Under the pieces are notes generated by a model. That model made no database searches. It was given only the letters and a program-made list of their open reading frames with translations, and was not told where the DNA came from. A DNA stretch of 64,000 bases from Eublepharis macularius (Eukaryota > Chordata > Lepidosauria > Squamata > Eublepharidae): contig NC_072792.1 in assembly GCF_028583425.1 (NCBI RefSeq), forward strand, positions 160,586,676 to 160,650,675. The letters are read 5' to 3'. Numbering within the stretch: the stretch's first letter is position 1; each line of letters begins with the position of its first letter. The position numbers were made by a program, and so were the translations under genes. Of this stretch, positions 11,415-21,964 are shown in pieces.

Positions 11415-11745
11415 AACTACCTTATACAGAGTCAGACTCTTGGTCCTACCAAGGTCAGTGTTGTCTACAACTTCCAGCTTTGTCTAAGTGGGTTCACAGG
11501 AGTCTGCTGGCACAACGGGGAGTTGGGAAAGACCCACCTCTGCTTGCAGTTCGTGAGATCCAGTCCCCATATATTTTTGAACCCTGGATGTTGGAACAAA
11601 TGACATCGGAAGGCTTTCACCTCTATTACCTGCTTATAAACACTGTCTGCTTGACTGATTCTGTTGGAAACAGAATGCTGGGCTAGATGGACCCCTTGTT
11701 CAGATTCATCAAGGTACTTCTTATGTTCCAGCATGAAGGTTTGAT
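11415..11745 (-). repeat. Composite SINE-derived block
   Basis: The left part (CTACCTTATACAGAGTCAGAC) matches the tail of the minus-strand tRNA-SINE family also seen at 25128-25310 and 29120-29345. The right part ends with GCTGGGCTAGATGGACCCC and TTCATCAAGGTACTTCTTATG, a common SINE tail. The middle is unassigned. Confidence 0.55.
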
Positions 11746-11795
11746 ACAATTAAGGCCAATTCCACAGTTGTCAGGAATGCCACACTTGCCCCCTA

Positions 11796-12015
11796 GAGTT
11801 ACCAACTTCCCGGTAGGGCCTGAAGTACTCCTGGAATTAGAACTCATCTCCAGAAATGATTGAGATCAGTTCCTGTGAAAGAAATGGACGCTTCAGAGGG
11901 CAGACTTTGTGGCATCCGATCCCTGCTGAGCTTGCTCCCCTCCCCAAATTCCACCCTCCTCAGAAACCGCCCCCAAATATCCACGAAGTTTCCAAATCAG
12001 AATTGGCAACCCAAT
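11796..12015. repeat. Family A dispersed element, copy 2 (inverted relative to copy 3)
   Basis: It carries CTCCTGGAATTAGAACTCATCTCC near one end and CCAAATCAGAATTGGCAACCC at the other. The body is complementary to the copies at 15882-16068 and 54946-55125. It is diverged and has no coding capacity. Confidence 0.6.
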
Positions 12016-12635
12016 TGCCCCCCCCCCAGTGCTGAAATTATGAGTTCAAGGTGTGTTCCAATATTTCTTAAATCCTCACAAGGCATAAGCAAAATGGAGC
12101 CTAAACAGAATTATGTACTTCTTGTTCATAGAAAGAAAAGAGGCTGAAGAAACTGCTGGAGCCTTTTGTAAGAAGATGAGCGTGGGCAGCTGGTGAAATT
12201 TAATAAACTAGGCAATGCTGGAAGCCTAACTGAATCCTTGGCTTTGTAATCACGGAAGGTGCTCACAGCCTGCATTACCTTCCTGGAGAGATTAAGTCCC
12301 AGCTACACCAGTCAACATGAGAGATCAAGCGGCAATGAAAAGTGTTAAACTCTCACCCTTAGGAGCTGAAAGTTCTCAGCAGCAAGTTTGCAATAATGAA
12401 TCCTTTGCGGCTTATGGCAGGCAGGCTCTAGTTCCAAATAAGCAAGTGCAAAAGCGAAGTGGGGGCGATAGGTTCTGGCTGATATTGCAGGTATTTCAGA
12501 CAGGCGATAAAATGGCAAGCCATATCTTTTAAAACATGAGAGAGTACCATTGGCTATTCGTTATTGGAGGGAAGCTGCCCCCACTTCCAGTTGGGCAACC
12601 TCCTGTCTGATCAGAAGTATAGAAAAAACAAAATT

Positions 12636-12636
<1 letters not shown>

Positions 12637-12676
<40 letters not shown>

Positions 12677-12710
12677 GTCTCTCCGTCTCTCCGTCTCTCT
12701 CTAAGTCTGC
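12637..12710 (+). repeat. (CTGT)n microsatellite
   Basis: About nine uninterrupted CTGT units are followed by degenerate CTGTCT, CCGTCT and CTCT units. The open frames across it encode only Cys-Leu-Ser-Val or Thr-Asp-Arg-Gln repeats and are artefacts. Confidence 0.95.
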
Positions 12711-12780
12711 CTGTCTCACTGAAACTCAAAACAGATTACACAGTGTGAATTAATAGGATGACTGGTATAATATTTGGGAT

Positions 12781-12968
12781 GGGGCTGTGGCTTAGTGGTA
12801 GAACTTCTGCTGTGCACGTGGAAGGTACTAGGTTCAGTCTCCAGCTAGTAGGTGATGTGAAAGATCTCTGCTTGTGACCCGGCGGATCTTCTGCTGGTTG
12901 GAGAAGAGACAGTGCTGCCCTTGATAGACCAATGGGTTGACTCAGTATCGGGCAGATCCATGTGACCA
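12781..12968 (+). repeat. tRNA-derived SINE, sense copy with clear A and B boxes
   Basis: It starts GGGGCTGTGGCTTAGTGGTA (A-box region) and has GGTTCAGTCTCC about 35 nt later (B-box region), the spacing of a polymerase III internal promoter. The tail includes GACCAATGGGTTGACTCAGTA. Minus-strand relatives lie at 25128-25310, 29120-29345 and partly at 62880-63000. It is not a functional tRNA gene because there is no closing acceptor stem. Confidence 0.85.
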
Positions 12969-13350
12969 AGTAAGTGGTGGCATGATCTCAGGTCACTGAG
13001 TTCAGTACTGATTAAAGAGCAATGATCAAACTGAAGTGCTTTCTAGTATCTTGTTCCTCTTGACCTCTGAAATGGAAATATAAAGATATCTTCAGCAGGC
13101 CAACTTTAGCCAGGTTTGTTCCTGTTCACTCACTTTATGTCATTCTGGAAGCATTTTTTTCCTAATGTAGCCCTGCTATACTTGTCCACGTTGGTACCAG
13201 TTTCCCTCTTCTAGTGTGTTTTGCTCCCTTCTAAGTGATGAATTGTTAACCTTCAGCCAGATATGGTTTAACTGATACATTCGTTCACACCAGAGGATCC
13301 TCACTTCTGTATTCTTGGAGGGCGGGGAGCAGGAATGTGTTTTACTGTAC

Positions 13351-13945
13351 CAGAGGTCCCCAACACTGTTAAGACTGTGGGCACTTTTGGAATTTTAAGA
13401 AAGGGTAGTAGGCATTGCCATAAAATGGCTTTCTGTGGTGGAGGGGCAATCATAGAACATTGAGAGGTTTCAAGCTAATTGTCTTCCTATGATGAGGGCA
13501 GCCATTTCTGTATAGGTGTGCCCTGCATACCCAAAAGTGATGTCTCCTGGAGTCTTATAACAACAACAACAACTTTCGATTTATATACCGCCCTACAGGA
13601 CAACTTAATGCTACACTCAAAGTGGTGTATGAAGTGTGTTGTTATCCTCACAACAATCACCCTGTGAGGTGGGTGAGGCTGAGAGAGCTCTGAGAGAGCT
13701 GTGACTGACGTAAGGTCACCCAGCTGGCTTCAAGCATGGTGGGGAATCAAACCCGGCTCTCCAGGTTAGAGTCCTGCCACTCTTAACCACTACACCAAAC
13801 TGGCTCTGAAGCACCTCTTGCTCCACTGCGGTGGAGGACAGCTAAGATGGGCCCTTTGCTTTAGGGAAGAAGGCACATCAAAACACATCAGGAAACACAT
13901 CAGCAGGTTCTATGGCGCCCACTGGCACAATGCTGGGGATCACTG
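13351..13945. mobile_element. hAT-like element (family E) copy 1, interrupted by a SINE
   Basis: It starts CAGAGGTCCCCAAC and ends GCTGGGGATCACTG, imperfect inverted ends of the CAG-GGTCCCCAAC type. The flanks TACTGTAC (13343-13350) and TACTATAT (13946-13953) agree at six of eight positions, consistent with an old 8-bp duplication. The central part is a separate SINE at 13556-13806. Relatives lie at 26845-27290 and 31212-31551. Confidence 0.7.
13556..13806 (-). repeat. tRNA-derived SINE (CAA/TTG tail), minus strand, nested in a hAT-like element
   Basis: On the minus strand it begins AGCCAGTTTGGTGTAGTGGT, contains GGGTTTGATTCCCC, TGGGTGACCTT and CAGAGCTCTCTCAGCCTCA, and ends in a (GTT)n tail, seen on the plus strand as ACAACAACAAC at 13560. 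It is the same family as the copy split by the L1 (16388-16498 with 22644-22805). Confidence 0.88.
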
Positions 13946-14329
13946 TACTATATCATTGGACTCCTTTGTATCTGGCAGGTTGTATCACAGCATCATCACT
14001 ACTTGGCTGAAAGAGCTTCCTTGTTACTAGCATGTGTATTTGGAGATAGCCAATGCATAACATATAAAACCAAGGCATAATGTTCAAATCTAGAATGTGC
14101 TCATCTTCTTTTCTTTAGGAGTGATAATAGTAGGCAGAGTTAACCAATGCCTTGATTTAAAGCTCCTTGATTTAAAGCATCCAGCCAAATGGCTCTCATT
14201 GCCTGTTCCTGATTTAGAGCACCTTTTTTTGCAAAAATGTTATATGTGTATGCATCTACTGGTTCCTTTTTTTTGCACCTTTTAAGAGTTAAATTCAAAA
14301 CCAGCCTTTCTGCAGCTTCTGTTGTTGGA

Positions 14330-14396
14330 TGAAAAAGAGTCCAGTAGCACCTTTAAGACTAACCAATTTTATTGTAGCATAAGCTTTCGAGAATCA
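14330..14396 (+). repeat. Partial copy of fold-back family F
   Basis: GAGTCCAGTAGCACCTTTAAGACTAAC followed by TAGCATAAGCTTTCGAGAATC matches one arm of the longer inverted copies at 43893-44090, 55770-55955 and 56155-56350. A further partial arm lies at about 52600-52690. Confidence 0.65.
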
Positions 14397-15881
14397 CAGT
14401 TCTCTGTCATTGCTCAGGTCTACCTAAGAAAGAGTGCTTCTACACTCACAGAATTTGGACCAGTTAACAGGATCGCTTTCCAGGTTATTACATCTCTTTC
14501 TTACAAATTGTCATTACGTCTCTTATTCCCTGTGCCAATGTAACAGCAACTATTAATGCTGTTAAACAATGACTCACTTTATATCGCCTTTTAAAACAAT
14601 GATTTCCATGCTGTCTCTTTTGTGCCCCTCCAAGTGTAATTTCAGCTCTGAGATAGCATCTGTTCAAAACTTTAAGAAATGCCCTTTTCTTCCACCCCTG
14701 TTCTTTGTCATACCCTCCCCCAGAACTATTTTGTCTTTGTCTTATGCAATTGGACTAGCGTTCAGGATGCAAGTTGTTGCTTTAATGCCTCGGCATTTTT
14801 AGAAGTAGCTTCACGTATTCCTTCGTCATGAATGCCCCTCTAACGTCATGTTTACACTGAGGAATATTATTATTAGCTTTGTACGTTTCTCTCGCACTTC
14901 CAGGGGAGTGACTGGGTGGTGAGCCATGTATACATATGCCCCACCCCCCTTACAGTTGCAAAGAATTTTTTTAAAGGGTTGTATGAGATTGAAAACACCC
15001 CCGTCCCATCAGTTGCCTCGCCCCCTACTTTTTAAAATTATTGACTGCAATCCCTGGTGAGACACCATAGGCAAGCTGGAAATTTGATCTTTATTGACTT
15101 TGCCACCTCTGAGAATAAAGAAAATGGGTAAAAACGAAAATAGTAATTGGAAATAGCTCCTGTGGAGGAAAGCTGTCATGAGGCAGATTGATTTGACCGT
15201 GGCAGAAGTAGCGCTATTGATTGCGAGTCCGTAGTGAATTAAAAAAGGGGGTCCAGAAACCTTAATCTGCCTCTTTTCTTTCCCTTTGTGTCTGTGGGCG
15301 TGTGAGAGAGAATGAGACAAAGAAATGGCAACTTGGAATGTTCTTCTAGGAGAAAGATTTACAAAGAATCAAAGGAATGTCATAGCGTCTCCTTCAGCAA
15401 TGGCCTCACTTGGGGGTGGGTGGGAATGGAATTCTTCAAAATCGCAGCAAGGTTAATTTTTTCTTATTATTGTGCTACAAAGAATGATAGAAATTACTTT
15501 TTCTTAAAAAAAGAGGTCTTCAAGATAACATTATCTGGCGGAGGGGGGGAAGCAAACCTCTTGCAGATGTGGAAATTGCAGGCACTAACGATGCATTGTG
15601 TATGTCAGTTGCCAGCCAAACTTTCAAAATATCCAATTTTCTGAGGTGCCACCTCTGAATGTTTTCCCCCCCAAAAGACAGAAGCAGTGTTTGATCTGTG
15701 TGAAGTCTGGTCTACCTCTAATTTTCCAAGACAAGCTCAGTCTACTCACCAAAAACAGCAGTCCACTAACATGTTGTTAAATCTTTTTTTGTGTGTTCTG
15801 CTTCTCAGAGCCAAAAATCAGGGATGTGGCACATTCTTGGCAGGCCACAGTTATTTGGCTGTTGGTCTCTTAAGTAGTGCT
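14397..15881. other. Intronic DNA, no gene recognised
   Basis: Several short open frames occur on both strands without splice context or recognisable protein. Nothing supports an exon. Confidence 0.45.
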
Positions 15882-16068
15882 AGAGGTGCCAACTCTGGGC
15901 TGGGAAATGTCTGGAGATTTGAAGCCTAGGGAGGGACCTCAGCAGGGTATAATGCCATAGACCCTCCTCTTCAAAGCAATTTTGTCTAGAGGAATTAATC
16001 TCTGTTGTCTGGAGAGCAGTTGTAATTCCAGGAGATTGCCAAACCCCACCTGGAGTCTGGCAATCCTA
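15882..16068. repeat. Family A dispersed element, copy 3
   Basis: It starts AGGTGCCAACTCTGGGCTGG and ends CCACCTGGAGTCTGGCAATCC. The body has TAATTCCAGGAGATTGCC. It is immediately followed by a partial family C element. Confidence 0.7.
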
Positions 16069-16265
16069 AGTAAGGATTCCAAGTGCCTGCAAGTGGTCAG
16101 CAGTCTCCCAGCGGTTTACCTGCTTGCCCGCAGTTTGATTGCCTGCCTCTGGTAGGCACCCTGGGAACACGTGTGGTGCGTGCTCTCCCAACAGATGTGA
16201 TGTCACTTCCCGAAGTGATGTCATTATGCCAGCTGTGGGAGTGCTTCCAGAAATGACGTTCAGTC
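16069..16265. repeat. Family C copy 2 (partial), with TGATGTCACTTC palindrome
   Basis: The palindrome GTGATGTCACTTCCCGAAGT continues GATGTCATTAT, and GGTAGGCACCCTGGGAACA lies before it. It abuts the family A copy on its left and the SINE split by the L1 on its right. Confidence 0.65.
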
Positions 16266-16387
16266 AGGCAGTTCAGTCAGGCAGTCTGTGTAGAAGCCTG
16301 GGAAAGTCTGTGTCTGTGTGGGTGTGAGGAGAGAATTATTCTGTTAGTGAAGAACTGTGTGGAAAATTAATCTTTGTGACTGGGTCT

Positions 16388-16498
16388 GTTAATAATAATA
16401 ACATTTGATTTATATACCACCCTTCAGGATAACTTAACACCCACAGAGCGGTTTACAAAGTCTTTTGTTATTATCCCCACAACAATCGCCCTGTGAGG
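16388..16498 (-). repeat. Left half of a tRNA-SINE split by the L1; ends in the L1 target-site duplication
   Basis: AATAATAATAACATTTGATTTATATACC is the tail end of the minus-strand SINE, continuing to AACAATCGCCCTGTGAGG at 16481-16498. That 18-bp sequence occurs again at 22644-22661, directly after the L1 poly-A, where the SINE resumes. The split therefore reveals the pre-insertion sequence. Confidence 0.92.
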
Positions 16499-17411
16499 GG
16501 GACTTCCTGTTTGGGATCCATGGAGGTCTAACGCGGCTCCACTTGCGGAGCTGACCGGACTGCCGTTTTAACCGGCCGGCGGGGTGAAAATAGCCCGCGG
16601 CCGACTGCTCTCAGGCGGGGAGCAGGCAAAGAACGCTCAAGACCCTAGGGTGAGCTAGATCTCGGACGAGGGGGGGCTCTACACAACGAGTCTCCCCCCG
16701 ATCCTTGAGGTCCCACCTTGCGACGGGTCGGCTATAATCTCTGCGGCAGTTTTGGGGCCAATTCGGCTGGCATAAGACCTACATACCCAAGCATCGATTG
16801 GGGGAAGAAGCTGAGAGGAGAACTTAAAATCGAAACAGCGATTACAACCCGAGAAAAGTGAAGAGAAGGTAAAGATCATTATCTTCTGAGACGGGACAGA
16901 TTGATAAAAACAGAGAGGAAAAAAAGTAGATTTTTAAACTGCAACAGACTAGTGAAAAGGAGGGGAAGACTCGGCAGGAATTGAATTTAAAAAGAGACTA
17001 AGTTTAAAGAAGTTATTAAAGAAATGGGACTATTGTTTTGAATACCTGTGGCTTTGGAGCTGTGAGAAAAAGACACCATCGCGAGATCTGCTGTGGGAAG
17101 ACGGGAGACAGGAAGTGCGTAATAACAATAGAGTGGCTGGAGAGAAGCGGCCCTTGCTGGAGGGCAGGAAGTAGGGAATCGCCATTTTTGAAAGGGGAAG
17201 GGTCGCGGCTTCAGCGGAAGAGGAAGTAGGCCATCTTGGATTACAAAATCATAGAGAAACCATAGAGAAAAGACGCCCGACATTTTGGACTCTTTAAAAT
17301 TTAATTTCTATAAGAAGACCGGGACATTTAAAATAGAAAAACGTTAAATTTTACGCCACGGAGTTAAGGAAGAGAGCGGATTCGTGGGAGCGAGCTAAAG
17401 CAAGCCCCACG
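16499..17411 (+). promoter_or_regulatory. L1 5' UTR / internal promoter region
   Basis: The stretch from GGGACTTCCTGTTTGGGATC to the ORF1 start is GC-richer and has more CpG than its surroundings in its first 300 bp (GCGGCTCCACTTGCGGAGCT, a small inverted repeat at 16534-16553). L1 elements carry an internal polymerase II promoter in this region. That role is inferred from the family and position, not shown. Confidence 0.7.
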
Positions 17412-18206
17412 ATGTCAAAAAAAGAGTGGCAATCGGCAATAGAAAACCTGGATAAAAACCTGGACAAAAAACTTTTAGATATGATTAAAGAACTTAAGGA
17501 CACGAAATTGGAGCTGATAAAAGAGGTTAAAGAGGTTACACAGACAGTAAAATCGGAGCTGTCAGAAGTGAAAAAAGGTATGGAAACAATACGAAGTGAA
17601 TTACAAGGAACGCAGCAGAGAGTTAAAACAGTAGAAGACGCGATGGAGAATTTAGCAGACACGCAACAAACAGAGATGAGATTGGTGAAGGGGAGAATGT
17701 CAGTTGCAGAAACTAAACATATGGAGAAGCAGCTACGTTTTCGTGGCTTGCCAGAAGTGGAAGGAAAGTCAGCGCAAGAACAGATGACTGAGGTGTTGGC
17801 TGAGTACCTGGGGAAGGAGGAGGAGGAAGTTGTGGCTATCCTAGATGTGGCATACCGTGTGAATTCGAGAATAGCAACCCAGAGGAAACTACCAAGAGAT
17901 GTGATTGTGCAGTTTACAACACGAAATATGAAAGAGAGGATTGTGACAAAACAGTTTCAAGATCCATTGGAGATTGATGGCAAGACGATTATTATAATGA
18001 AGGAACTGCCCAGATCAGTGTTACTGGACCGGAAAAAATATAAAGTGCTAATTCAGATTTTGAAGGACATGAAAATCAGGTACAGATGGGAGTTACCGGA
18101 AGGAGTGTCCTTTGAGTTTGGAGGGGCCAAAAAACGCATCAGATCTGAGCGAGAGATGGAGCGATTTATTAAGGACAATGAAAAAGACTTACCAACAAGA
18201 TCATGA
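17412..18206 (+). CDS. L1 ORF1 protein (nucleic-acid chaperone), 264 aa
   Basis: The protein binds L1 RNA as a trimer and acts as a nucleic-acid chaperone in the retrotransposition particle. Residues about 5-90 are a strongly heptad-like, Lys/Glu-rich coiled coil (NLDKKLLDMIKELKD onwards). The RRM-like domain follows from about residue 100 (KQLRFRGLPEVEGK). A basic C-terminal domain covers roughly residues 165-260, with RDVIVQFTTRNMKERIV and LPRSVLLDRKKYK. The length is below that of human ORF1 but fits squamate L1s. The start at 17412 is the first ATG after the 5' UTR that opens the coiled coil. The stop TGA overlaps the ATG of ORF2 in an ATGA. Confidence 0.95.
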   Translation: MSKKEWQSAIENLDKNLDKKLLDMIKELKDTKLELIKEVKEVTQTVKSELSEVKKGMETIRSELQGTQQRVKTVEDAMENLADTQQTEMRLVKGRMSVAETKHMEKQLRFRGLPEVEGKSAQEQMTEVLAEYLGKEEEEVVAILDVAYRVNSRIATQRKLPRDVIVQFTTRNMKERIVTKQFQDPLEIDGKTIIIMKELPRSVLLDRKKYKVLIQILKDMKIRYRWELPEGVSFEFGGAKKRIRSEREMERFIKDNEKDLPTRS

Positions 18207-21200
18207 GTATGGAGTGTAAAGTATTATCTTGGAATGTAAATGGACTAAACTCACCGAATAAGAGGAAAAATACTTTTCACTGGCTACTAAAACAAAAATG
18301 TGACATTGTTTGTTTGCAAGAGACCCATATCAGAAAGCAGGATGTAAAATATTTAAAATCTGGAAAATTGGGCAAAGAATATGTAGCGGCCTCCAACAAG
18401 AAAAAAAGAGGAGTGGTGTTGTACATAAAAGAGGAGCTACAGCCAAAATTTGTTATGAGAGATGTGGAAGCTAGATTTGTAGCAGTGGAATGTATTTGGA
18501 ATTTAAAGAGAGTGTTGGTAGTCGGACTTTATGCACCTAACGGTGCAAAAGAAAGCTTCTTTGAGGATTTAAGGAAGCATTTAGACGATCTTGCATACGA
18601 CCAGATAATTCTTGCTGGAGACTTCAATGGAGTGACAGACTTGGAACTAGACAAAAAGACTACAACGGCACAAAAGAAAAGAGGACTATTACCAAAGCTT
18701 TTTTTTGAGTTGATTCAACAAGAGACTCTTGAAGATGTATGGAGGAGAGAATATCCTAAAAGCAGACAGTTTACTTTTTATTCTGCAAGGCATTCTACAT
18801 TATCAAGAATTGATATGATCTGGGCCTCAAAAGACTTAGTATTATGGACTAAGGAGGTAGAAATAATGCCTATGGTAGGCTCAGATCACAACCCAATTAT
18901 GTGGAAATTTGGAAAAAAGAGAAAAAGGAAAGCATGGAGAATAAATGAGGACTTGTTACAGGAAAGAGAGAATATGGAAATACTGAGAAGAGAGACAAAG
19001 TTTTTTATACAATACAACGTGAATAAAGAAGTACCAACCAATAAAGTTTGGGATGCCTACAAGGCGGTTGTAAGGGGCATACTAATGGACTTAAATGGTA
19101 GAGCAAGAAAGAAGAAAGAGGAGAAAAGACAAGAGATTGAGGAGAAAATAAAAGCCAAAGAAATACAGCTAAAAAAGAGACCAGGGAAAAAGAAGGTATA
19201 CCAGGAAATTAAAATACTTCAAGAACAGCTAACAGCAATGAGCAATAAAGAATTGGAGTGGAATCTCAAAAGACTGAATCAAAAAGCGTTTGAGGGTGCT
19301 AATAAACCTGGGAAGTACCTGGCATGGCAATTGAAGAAGAAAAGGGAAAAGAAGATAATAAATAAAATTTGCGAAGATAACAAAACGTATTTGGAGCAGG
19401 CTACCATTAGTAGAGCCTTTTATAAATTTTACGCTAAGCTGTATAATAAAAAAGAAGTAAACAAAGAATCAATAGCGTCATATTTGGAGAAAACCAAACT
19501 TCCAGAAATCTCGGAAGCTTGGAGAAATAAGTTGAATAGTGAAGTAACTGACGAGGAAATAAGTAAGGCAATACAATCTGCAAATCTAGGAAAGGCGCCA
19601 GGGCCAGATGGACTTACGGCTAAATTCTATAAGACAATGGCTAATGAACTGGCACCACTCCTAAAAGAGGTGATGAATGGGGTTTTAAGGGATCAAAGGA
19701 TTCCAGAAACTTGGAGTGAAGCGAATATATCATTGATCCCAAAAGAGGGCCAAGACCTGACTAACGTGAAAAATTATAGACCTATATCGCTACTCAACAA
19801 TGACTATAAAATTTTTGCGAAGATATTGGCGGAGAGATTGAAGGGGTGGCTCTCGGAAGTCATAGAGGAGGAACAAGCAGGCTTTTTGCCAGACAGACAA
19901 ATAAGAGACAACTTAAGGACAGTGATCAATGCTATTGAATATTATGACAAGCGTTGTGACAAAGAGGTTGGTTTCTTCTTTGTTGACGCTGAAAAAGCGT
20001 TTGACAATTTAAACTGGGACTTTATGTTTGCCACTATGGAAAAGCTACAATTGGGAGAAAGATTCATCAGAGCAATTAAGGAAATTTATAGAGACCAGAC
20101 TGCAGCAATTGTGGTGAACGATGAATTGACCAAGAAATTGACGATAAGTAAAGGAACAAGACAAGGTTGCCCGTTATCTCCATTGTTGTTCATTTTAGTA
20201 TTGGAGATTCTGATGATACAAATACGTCAAGATGATGAAATTCGTGGAATAAAAATAAAGGACTATTCATATAAGGTCAGAGCATTTGCGGATGACATAA
20301 TGTTAATTGTAGAGGACCCATTGGAGAACATGCCAAGAGTGATAGATAAGATCAAGGAGTTTGGAGACTTGGCAGGTTTCTTCATTAACAAAAAGAAGTC
20401 AAAGATATTATGCAAAAATATGACTAAGCAGAAACAACAATTGTTAATGGAAACAACGGATTGTGAAGTAACAAGTAAAGTGAAATATTTGGGAGTCGAA
20501 TTAACTGCAAAGAACATAGATCTATTCAAAAACAATTATGAAAAACTATGGACTCAGATAGAGAGAGACTTGATTAAATGGAATAGATTGAATTTGTCAT
20601 GGTTGGGCAGGATTGCAGCAGTTAAGATGAATGTGTTACCAAGAGTAATGTTTTTGCTACAGACAATACCAATCATCAGAGACTCCAAACAATTTGAAAA
20701 ATGGCAGAGGAAAATATCAGATTTTGTTTGGGCAGGCAAGAAGCCTCGAGTGAAAGTGAAAGTTTTACAAGATGCAAAGGAAAGAGGCGGAATGCAACTG
20801 CCCAATCTGAGACTTTATCATGATGCAATCTGCCTAGTTTGGTTGAAAGAATGGATGACATTAAAGAACAAGAAACTATTAGCCCTAGAGGGATATAAAA
20901 AAATATTTGGATGGCATGCATATTTATGGCATGACAAAGTAAAGGTCAACTCGATGTTCCTGCATCACTTTGTTCGGAGAAGTCTATACATAATCTGGAA
21001 GAAGTACAGAATTTATCTACAAGAAGGAACCCCTTTGTGGGTGGTTCCATATGAGGTGATAGACCCGAGAGCTGTTGATAATGAACAACAATGTTTAACG
21101 TATAAAGAAATAACTAAAACTGAAGCATCCAAACTTAGAATAAAGACACAAGAGGAACTATCACCTAACTACGATTGGTTCCAGTATAGACAGATCAGAG

Positions 21201-21964
21201 ACTTATATAATTCGGACTCTGTAAAGGGAGGTATACGAATAGAGAATTCGGAACTAGAGCAGACCCTTCTTAAAGAAGATAAGAAAAGAATATCCAAGGT
21301 ATACCAAGTACTGTTGAAGTGGTATACCGAGGATGAGATAGTTAAAACACAAATGGTGAAATGGGCTATAAACTTTAATAAAGAAATAACAATGGAGGCA
21401 TGGGAATACTTGTGGAAAACTACAATGAAGACAACGACATGTATTAATATCAAAGAGAACATTTACAAAATGATCTATCGTTGGTACATGACACCAAAGA
21501 AGATTGCGCTAGGGAATTTGAATACTTCTAATAAATGCTGGAAATGTAAGAAGCATGAGGGCTCCCTCTATCATATGTGGTGGTCGTGTGAGGTAGCCAG
21601 GCAGTACTGGGGGGAAATAATAAGAGAAATGAGTGAAATTTTACAATTTCAAATTAATAAGAACCCAGAACTCCTGCTACTGAACTTGGGAATGGAGGGA
21701 ATTCCAGCCCAACACAGGACGTTGATATTTTATATGACAGCAGCAGCTAGACTTTTGTATGCGCAAAAATGGAAAGTACAAGAAGTGCCAACTATTGAAG
21801 ATTGGACTTACAAATTGCTGTATATGGCTGAAATGGACAAGATGACAAGAAAACTGAGAGATCTGGACTCAGGGCAGTTCAACACAGACTGGGAGAAGCT
21901 GAAACAATACCTGGAGAAGAAATGGGAGGTGGGAGGAAAACTGTGGCAGTTTGAGAACTACTGA
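18203..21964 (+). CDS. L1 ORF2 protein (endonuclease and reverse transcriptase), 1253 aa
   Basis: ORF2 nicks target DNA and reverse-transcribes L1 RNA at the nick. The N-terminal APE-type endonuclease has Asn11 (SWNVNGLN), Glu40 (CLQETH), Asp140/Asn142 (GDFN) and Ser227-Asp228-His229 (SDHNP). The reverse transcriptase begins near residue 440-490 (GKAPGPDGLTAKFYK) and includes FVDAEKAFDNLNW, GTRQGCPLSPLLF and the catalytic FADD at 695-698. A Cys-rich end has CWKCKKHEGSLYHMWWSC near residue 1112. All catalytic residues I can check are present and the frame is open throughout. It starts within ATGA, so its translation probably depends on reinitiation after ORF1. Antisense frames inside it are shadows. 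Confidence 0.97.
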   Translation: MSMECKVLSWNVNGLNSPNKRKNTFHWLLKQKCDIVCLQETHIRKQDVKYLKSGKLGKEYVAASNKKKRGVVLYIKEELQPKFVMRDVEARFVAVECIWNLKRVLVVGLYAPNGAKESFFEDLRKHLDDLAYDQIILAGDFNGVTDLELDKKTTTAQKKRGLLPKLFFELIQQETLEDVWRREYPKSRQFTFYSARHSTLSRIDMIWASKDLVLWTKEVEIMPMVGSDHNPIMWKFGKKRKRKAWRINEDLLQERENMEILRRETKFFIQYNVNKEVPTNKVWDAYKAVVRGILMDLNGRARKKKEEKRQEIEEKIKAKEIQLKKRPGKKKVYQEIKILQEQLTAMSNKELEWNLKRLNQKAFEGANKPGKYLAWQLKKKREKKIINKICEDNKTYLEQATISRAFYKFYAKLYNKKEVNKESIASYLEKTKLPEISEAWRNKLNSEVTDEEISKAIQSANLGKAPGPDGLTAKFYKTMANELAPLLKEVMNGVLRDQRIPETWSEANISLIPKEGQDLTNVKNYRPISLLNNDYKIFAKILAERLKGWLSEVIEEEQAGFLPDRQIRDNLRTVINAIEYYDKRCDKEVGFFFVDAEKAFDNLNWDFMFATMEKLQLGERFIRAIKEIYRDQTAAIVVNDELTKKLTISKGTRQGCPLSPLLFILVLEILMIQIRQDDEIRGIKIKDYSYKVRAFADDIMLIVEDPLENMPRVIDKIKEFGDLAGFFINKKKSKILCKNMTKQKQQLLMETTDCEVTSKVKYLGVELTAKNIDLFKNNYEKLWTQIERDLIKWNRLNLSWLGRIAAVKMNVLPRVMFLLQTIPIIRDSKQFEKWQRKISDFVWAGKKPRVKVKVLQDAKERGGMQLPNLRLYHDAICLVWLKEWMTLKNKKLLALEGYKKIFGWHAYLWHDKVKVNSMFLHHFVRRSLYIIWKKYRIYLQEGTPLWVVPYEVIDPRAVDNEQQCLTYKEITKTEASKLRIKTQEELSPNYDWFQYRQIRDLYNSDSVKGGIRIENSELEQTLLKEDKKRISKVYQVLLKWYTEDEIVKTQMVKWAINFNKEITMEAWEYLWKTTMKTTTCINIKENIYKMIYRWYMTPKKIALGNLNTSNKCWKCKKHEGSLYHMWWSCEVARQYWGEIIREMSEILQFQINKNPELLLLNLGMEGIPAQHRTLIFYMTAAARLLYAQKWKVQEVPTIEDWTYKLLYMAEMDKMTRKLRDLDSGQFNTDWEKLKQYLEKKWEVGGKLWQFENY

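Noticed and set aside
12529-12753. Open frames of 66-67 codons on both strands
   Set aside because: They translate the (CTGT)n microsatellite.
12781-12968. Possible functional tRNA gene
   Set aside because: It has A- and B-box words, but no acceptor-stem pairing and no discriminator region, and minus-strand relatives occur elsewhere in the window. It is a SINE.
20263-21462. Minus-strand frames within L1 ORF2
   Set aside because: They are antisense shadows of a strongly A-rich coding sequence.
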